Positions 22,245 through 26,379 of a stretch of DNA of 26,379 nt are shown here, one piece after another. The notes under the pieces are model-generated. The model was not told the DNA's origin and ran no database searches. It saw only the letters and a list, made by a program, of their open reading frames with translations. Origin of the DNA: Armatimonadota bacterium (GTDB taxonomy: Bacteria; Sysuimicrobiota; Sysuimicrobiia; Sysuimicrobiales; Humicultoraceae); contig JACQHU010000088.1 in assembly GCA_016198805.1 (NCBI GenBank), positions 1-26,379 on the forward strand, in the 5' to 3' direction. The position numbers and the translations under genes are program-made. Numbering within the stretch: position 1 is the first letter of the stretch; every line of letters begins with the position of its first letter.

Positions 22245-23179
22245 TGTCTGTCCTGCTCATCTTCCTCGACGGGGTCGGACTCGGACCCGACGATCCGGCG
22301 ACCAACCCGTTCGCGCGCGCGGCGACCCCCACGCTCCGCCGGGTCCTGGGCGGCCCGCTGGTGGCGAGGGGGACCATCGAGCAGGATGGGGCGCTGCTGG
22401 TCCCCGCCGATGCGACGCTGGGCGTGCCGGGCCTCCCGCAGAGCGCGACCGGCCAGACCGCGCTGCTGTGCGGCCTGAACGCGCCGGCGTTCGCCGGCCG
22501 GCACGTCACCGCGTATCCCACCAAGGCCCTGAGGCGGCTGCTGGAACGGTGGAGCCTGTTTGCCCGCCTGCGCGCGGCTGGCCGGCGTGTGGCGCTGGCC
22601 AACGCCTACAGCCCCGAGTACTTCGCGGCGATCGCTGACCGGCGCCTGAAGATGGCGGCGGTGACCTACGCGGCCCAGGCGGCGGGCGTACCGCTGCGGT
22701 CGCTCGACGATCTTCGTGCGGGCCGGGCGGTGTTTCACGATCTCACCAACGCCCGGCTGCGCCAGTGGGGCTACGACCTTCCCGACATCACGCCGGGCGA
22801 GGCGGGGCGCCGCCTGGTCCGGATCGGCGCAGATCACGCCCTGACGTTCTTCGAGTTCTTCCTGACCGATCTCGCGGCCCACGGTCGCACGGCGCTTACC
22901 GCCGACGCGGTGGTTGCGATGGTCGACGCCTGCCTGGCCGGGGTACTCGAGGAATTCGACGGCGCCCTGACCGTGGTGGTGACGAGCGATCACGGCAACA
23001 TCGAGGACGACCGATCCACGGCCCACACGGTCAACCCCGTCCCCACCCTGGCAATCGGCCCCGGGCGGGACGCCTTTCGATCGGTCAGGGCGATCACCGA
23101 CATCGCGCCCGCGGTCCTGTCGGTGCTCGGCGAGACCGCGGAGCACGTGACCCGCGATATGGTCGAGGGCCCGGCATGA
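22244..23179 (+). CDS. Phosphoglycerate-mutase-like metalloenzyme (alkaline phosphatase superfamily)
   Basis: 311 residues. The fold signature is present: metal-binding D9 in LLIFLDGVGLG, nucleophile region LPQSATGQTALLCG (T69 is the probable nucleophile), and C-terminal metal motifs VVVTSDHGNIEDD and TAHTVNPVP. This resembles cofactor-independent phosphoglycerate mutase and phosphopentomutase, but it is shorter and lacks the large inserted transfer domain of GpmI. It may be a phosphatase, phosphomutase or phosphodiesterase; the substrate is not predictable. The stop overlaps the mutS2 start (ATGA), so the two are coupled. Confidence 0.82.
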   Translation: MSVLLIFLDGVGLGPDDPATNPFARAATPTLRRVLGGPLVARGTIEQDGALLVPADATLGVPGLPQSATGQTALLCGLNAPAFAGRHVTAYPTKALRRLLERWSLFARLRAAGRRVALANAYSPEYFAAIADRRLKMAAVTYAAQAAGVPLRSLDDLRAGRAVFHDLTNARLRQWGYDLPDITPGEAGRRLVRIGADHALTFFEFFLTDLAAHGRTALTADAVVAMVDACLAGVLEEFDGALTVVVTSDHGNIEDDRSTAHTVNPVPTLAIGPGRDAFRSVRAITDIAPAVLSVLGETAEHVTRDMVEGPA

Positions 23180-25524
23180 GATCGCCTGCCGACGAGCGCA
23201 CACTCCGCGTGCTCGAGTTTCCGAAGATCATCGCCGCGCTGGCGGAGCGGACGGTGACGCCGATGGGAAAGACCCGGGCGTTCGCCCTCCTGCCGGCGGA
23301 CGATCCCGACCTGGTGCGCGAGGCGCTGGAGGTCACGACCGAAGCCGTCGCGCTGTCGGCGGAGGGGGAGATCCCTGTGCGCGGAGCCAGGGACCTCGAG
23401 CCGCTGGCCGCGCGGGCGGCGGCGGGCGGCGGCCTCGAGGCGGCCGATCTGCTGGAGGTGGCGCAGACGCTGGAGGTGACCCGGCGCCTGCACGCATTTC
23501 TGCGCGCCCGGGCCGGGCGCGCGCCGCGTCTGGCCGAGCGCGCCGCACGCCTCCACCCGCTGCCGGAGATCGAGGCCGAGATTGGCCGCGCCCTGGACGA
23601 TCAGGGCCGCATCAAGGACGATGCGTCGCCGGCGCTGCGGCGGATCCGCGACGAGCAGCGCGAGGTCGAACGCCGCCTGCGGTCCTCCCTCGACGCGCTG
23701 GTGCACGATTCGGCACTGGCGCGGCTGCTGCAGGAACCGCTGGTGACCACGCGCGGCGACCGGTTCGTCGTGCCGGTCAAGGCCGAGCATCGCGGCCAGT
23801 TTCCGGGTATCGTCCACGACACCAGCGCCAGCGGCGCCACGCTCTTCATGGAACCCCTGGCGCTGGTGCCGCTGGGCAACCGGCGCCGCGAACTGGAGGC
23901 CGCCGAGCGCGAGGAGATCCTGCGCATTCTCCGCCGGCTGTCGGGCCTCATCGGGGCGCACGCGGCGGCGCTGCGCGACAGCGGGGCCGCCATCGGCGAG
24001 ATCGATCTAGCCGCCGCCAAAGCTGCTCTTGCCGCGCGGCTCCGGGCCACGGCCCCTGCCGTCGGGACCGACGGCATCGTGGGACTGCGCGGCGCCCGGC
24101 ATCCGCTCCTGGTGTTGACCCGTGGTGAGGACGCTGTCGTCCCCATCGACGCCGACCTGGGCGGAGAGTTCACCACGCTCGTCGTAACCGGCCCCAACAC
24201 CGGCGGCAAGACCGTCGCGCTCAAGACCATTGGGCTGCTAGCGCTGATGGCGCAGGCGGGCCTGCACATTCTGGCCGATGACGGGAGCCGCGTCCCGATC
24301 TTCAGCCAGGTGCACGCTGATGTCGGCGACGAGCAGTCGATCGAGCAGAACCTGTCGACCTTCTCGTCGCACATGGGTGCCATCGTTGAGATCCTGCGGG
24401 TGGCGGCCCCGCCGGCGCTGGTGCTGCTGGACGAGGTCGGCGCGGGCACGGATCCGACCGAGGGCGTGGCGCTGGCCCGCGCGATCATCCAGACGCTGCA
24501 CCGCCGCGGGGTCCATACGGTGGTGACGACGCACTACAACGAACTCAAGATGCTGGCCTCGGTGGTCCCGGGCGTCGAGAACGCGTCGGTCGAGTTCGAC
24601 ACCGACACGCTGCAGCCCACCTACCGCCTGCGCATCGGGCTCCCCGGCCGCAGCAATGCGCTGATCATCGCGGAGCGTCTGGGGCTGGACCCCTCCGTCG
24701 TCACCGAGGCGCGCGGCCACCTGGCGCCTGAGCAGGTGGCCATCGAGCGGGTGCTGGAGGACCTGACCCACGACCGGCAGGCGGCTGAGCGCGATTTGGC
24801 CGAGGCCGCCAGGGCGCGGGAAGCGGCCGAAGAGGCCGAGCACCGGTGGAGGGCCGAGGCCGACCGCCTCCGGGCCGAACGTCGGCGCCTCTTGTCCGAG
24901 GCCCGCCGGGCCGCAGAAGCGATTATCGACGAGGCGCGGCGCCGGCTGGACGAGATCATGGCCGAGGTGCGCGCGGGCAAGAGCGAAGCGGCCGTGCGGC
25001 AGGCGCGCGAGCGCTTCCGCGAAGTCCTGGAGGCCCTGCCTGTGGTCGAGCCGCCACCGTCCCCGGGCGTGCCGGTGGAAGCGGTCGCGGCCGGACAGGC
25101 GGTCTTCGTTGCCCCGCTGGGCCGGGTGGGCATCGTGCGCGGGGCGCCGGACGCGCACGATGAGGTTGAGGTCGAGGTGGGGGCGGTCCGCACCCGTGTG
25201 CCCCGCAGCGCCCTGCGCCGGGCTGAGGCCGCGGTTCCAGCGCCGGCCGACCGGATAGAGGTGCCGCAGAGCCCGACCGTTCCCGCATCGATCAATGTGC
25301 GCGGGCAGACGGTGGACGACGCCCTGGTCCGCGTGGACCACTACCTCGACGAAGCCGTGCGGGCGCATCTGCCGCAGGTCACGGTGATCCACGGGAAGGG
25401 CACCGGCCGGCTGCGGAAGGCGCTGCACGACTTTCTCCGCGGCCATCCGCACGTGAAGCAGTTCCGGATCGGCGAGCGCGGGGAAGGCGACGAGGGCGCG
25501 ACGGTGGTCACGCTGAACTTGTAG
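23176..25524 (+). CDS. mutS2: Endonuclease MutS2 / ribosome-collision factor RqcU
   Basis: 782 residues, full length. There is no mismatch-recognition domain; the lever/clamp helices (about 1-300) precede the ATPase with Walker A GPNTGGKT (339-346) and Walker B LVLLDEVGAGTDPTEG. STFSSHM and TTHYNELK (H-loop region) are typical. A long coiled coil (about 520-620), rich in Arg/Glu/Ala, leads to a KOW-like segment and a C-terminal Smr domain from about S705 (INVRGQTVDDAL, HGKGTGRLR). In Bacillus, MutS2 splits collided ribosomes; in other bacteria it suppresses recombination. The polX...mutS2 order is conserved in Bacillota. The ATG overlaps the previous stop. Confidence 0.96.
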   Translation: MRSPADERTLRVLEFPKIIAALAERTVTPMGKTRAFALLPADDPDLVREALEVTTEAVALSAEGEIPVRGARDLEPLAARAAAGGGLEAADLLEVAQTLEVTRRLHAFLRARAGRAPRLAERAARLHPLPEIEAEIGRALDDQGRIKDDASPALRRIRDEQREVERRLRSSLDALVHDSALARLLQEPLVTTRGDRFVVPVKAEHRGQFPGIVHDTSASGATLFMEPLALVPLGNRRRELEAAEREEILRILRRLSGLIGAHAAALRDSGAAIGEIDLAAAKAALAARLRATAPAVGTDGIVGLRGARHPLLVLTRGEDAVVPIDADLGGEFTTLVVTGPNTGGKTVALKTIGLLALMAQAGLHILADDGSRVPIFSQVHADVGDEQSIEQNLSTFSSHMGAIVEILRVAAPPALVLLDEVGAGTDPTEGVALARAIIQTLHRRGVHTVVTTHYNELKMLASVVPGVENASVEFDTDTLQPTYRLRIGLPGRSNALIIAERLGLDPSVVTEARGHLAPEQVAIERVLEDLTHDRQAAERDLAEAARAREAAEEAEHRWRAEADRLRAERRRLLSEARRAAEAIIDEARRRLDEIMAEVRAGKSEAAVRQARERFREVLEALPVVEPPPSPGVPVEAVAAGQAVFVAPLGRVGIVRGAPDAHDEVEVEVGAVRTRVPRSALRRAEAAVPAPADRIEVPQSPTVPASINVRGQTVDDALVRVDHYLDEAVRAHLPQVTVIHGKGTGRLRKALHDFLRGHPHVKQFRIGERGEGDEGATVVTLNL

Positions 25525-25560
25525 GATCTGCTGAACCTGGAGCACGGAGGAGTCCTGAGC

Positions 25561-26379
25561 ATGTCATTTCTGCCACCCGAAGGGCAACTGGAGCGGCTGC
25601 GCCGCGGCGCGGTCGAGATCATCTCGGAGGAAGACCTGTTGGCCAAACTCCGCGAACGCCGGCCTTTGCGGGTCAAACTCGGGCTGGATCCCTCGGCGCC
25701 GGATCTGCACCTGGGATTTGCCATCGTCCTGCGCAAACTGCGTCAGTTTCAGGACCTGGGGCACGAAGCGATCATCGTCATCGGCGATTTCACGGCGATG
25801 ATCGGCGATCCCACGGGGAGGAAGCAGGCGCGCCCCATGCTGACCCGTGAGGAGATCGAGCGCAACGCGGCGACGTACCGCCAGCAGTACAGCCTGATCC
25901 TGGATCCCGAGCGTACCCGCGTGGTGTTCAACAGCCAGTGGCTGAGCCCGATGACGTTCGCCGACGTCATCCGGCTGGCGTCGCGCGCGACCGTCGCCCG
26001 GATCCTCGAACGCGACGACTTCACGACGCGGCTGCGCGGCGGCCTCCCGATCCACCTGCACGAACTGCTCTACCCGCTGTGTCAGGCTTACGATTCGGTG
26101 GCCCTGCAGGCGGATGTCGAACTGGGCGGGACGGACCAGAAGTTCAACAATCTGATGGGGCGTGAACTGCAGCGGGAGGTCGGCCAGAGCTCGCAGGTGG
26201 TGATGTTGACCCCCCTGCTGCCGGGCACAGACGGCGTGGAGAAAATGAGCAAGTCACTGGGCAACTACATCGGCATCACCGAGCCGCCCGCGGAGATGTT
26301 CGGCAAGGTGATGTCGGTCCCCGACGGCCTGATGCCGGCGTACTTCGAATACTGCACCGAGGTGCCGCTGGACGAGGTC
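25561..26379 (+). CDS. tyrS: Tyrosine--tRNA ligase (3' end outside window)
   Basis: The first 273 codons are present. GGAGGAG (25546-25552) lies 8 bases upstream of the ATG. The HIGH-like motif is HLGF (50-53), within LDPSAPDLHLGFAIVLRK, and KMSKS is intact at 228-232. This pattern (LDPSAPDLHLG) belongs to the TyrZ/long TyrRS class rather than the E. coli-like short class, whose HIGH region differs. It attaches tyrosine to tRNA-Tyr. Only 36 bases separate it from mutS2, so there is no room for a T-box and it is probably cotranscribed with mutS2. The C-terminal S4 domain would lie beyond the window. Confidence 0.95.
   Translation, partial: MSFLPPEGQLERLRRGAVEIISEEDLLAKLRERRPLRVKLGLDPSAPDLHLGFAIVLRKLRQFQDLGHEAIIVIGDFTAMIGDPTGRKQARPMLTREEIERNAATYRQQYSLILDPERTRVVFNSQWLSPMTFADVIRLASRATVARILERDDFTTRLRGGLPIHLHELLYPLCQAYDSVALQADVELGGTDQKFNNLMGRELQREVGQSSQVVMLTPLLPGTDGVEKMSKSLGNYIGITEPPAEMFGKVMSVPDGLMPAYFEYCTEVPLDEV

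Noticed and set aside
25525..25560. T-box or other riboswitch for tyrS
   Set aside because: Only 36 bases separate mutS2 and tyrS, too short for such an element.
1..26379. CRISPR arrays, insertion sequences, tRNA genes or a novel defence system
   Set aside because: I saw no spaced direct-repeat arrays, transposase motifs, terminal repeats, CCA-ending cloverleaf sequences or toxin/nuclease clusters; the sirtuin stands alone without the partners seen in known Sir2 defence systems.

Overview
The window is a GC-rich (my impression about 70%), densely packed bacterial chromosome segment with many start/stop overlaps (ATGA or GTGA) and no tRNA, rRNA, CRISPR array, phage gene or transposase that I can recognise. 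The gene order infC-rpmI-rplT, then pheS-pheT-cvpA-polX-...-mutS2, together with a T-box leader on pheST, resembles Bacillota and other Terrabacteria. However, an MlaE/MlaF/MCE lipid-transport operon whose MCE protein ends in a beta-rich, Phe-terminated tail points to an outer membrane. My inference is a deep-branching, GC-rich, probably diderm Terrabacteria lineage (for example Sysuimicrobiota/CSP1-3-like), probably from a metagenome. The sequence alone does not prove this.

Region 1 (1-3326): two overlapping membrane-anchored von Willebrand factor A (vWA) genes, the first cut by the window edge. Region 2 (3396-7962): an iron-type alcohol dehydrogenase, a broken LarA-like gene, a sirtuin, an MTA phosphorylase, a small two-helix membrane protein and a broken threonine aldolase. 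Both broken genes have lost internal segments and also carry frameshifts. Region 3 (7963-8229): an AT-richer intergenic stretch with an 11-codon lysine-rich micro-ORF, a long hairpin and a strong intrinsic terminator. Region 4 (8230-11227, minus strand): mlaE-mlaF-MCE operon.

Region 5 (11264-12667): a consensus-like extended -10 promoter, a structured leader with a visible terminator/antiterminator pair, infC (best read with an AUC start), rpmI and rplT. Region 6 (12737-15607): KtrB/TrkH, KtrA/TrkA and a SpoU-type RNA methyltransferase. Region 7 (15647-19307): a second promoter of the same type, a YqzL-like small ORF, a Phe T-box leader, pheS, and a pheT that lacks the EMAP-II/OB tRNA-binding domain. 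Region 8 (19333-25524): cvpA (with its ribosome-binding site in a hairpin), polX, mpg, a PGM-like metalloenzyme with a possible leaderless promoter, and mutS2. Region 9 (25561-end): the 5' part of tyrS.

The most interesting signals are regulatory RNAs: the infC attenuator with the AUC start, and the pheS T-box with an atypical tRNA-binding bulge and mutually exclusive structures that include the Shine-Dalgarno (SD) sequence. Other points of note are the MCE protein with a possible outer-membrane tail, the trimmed pheT, the micro-ORF/hairpin/terminator unit, and the two neighbouring genes broken in the same way.
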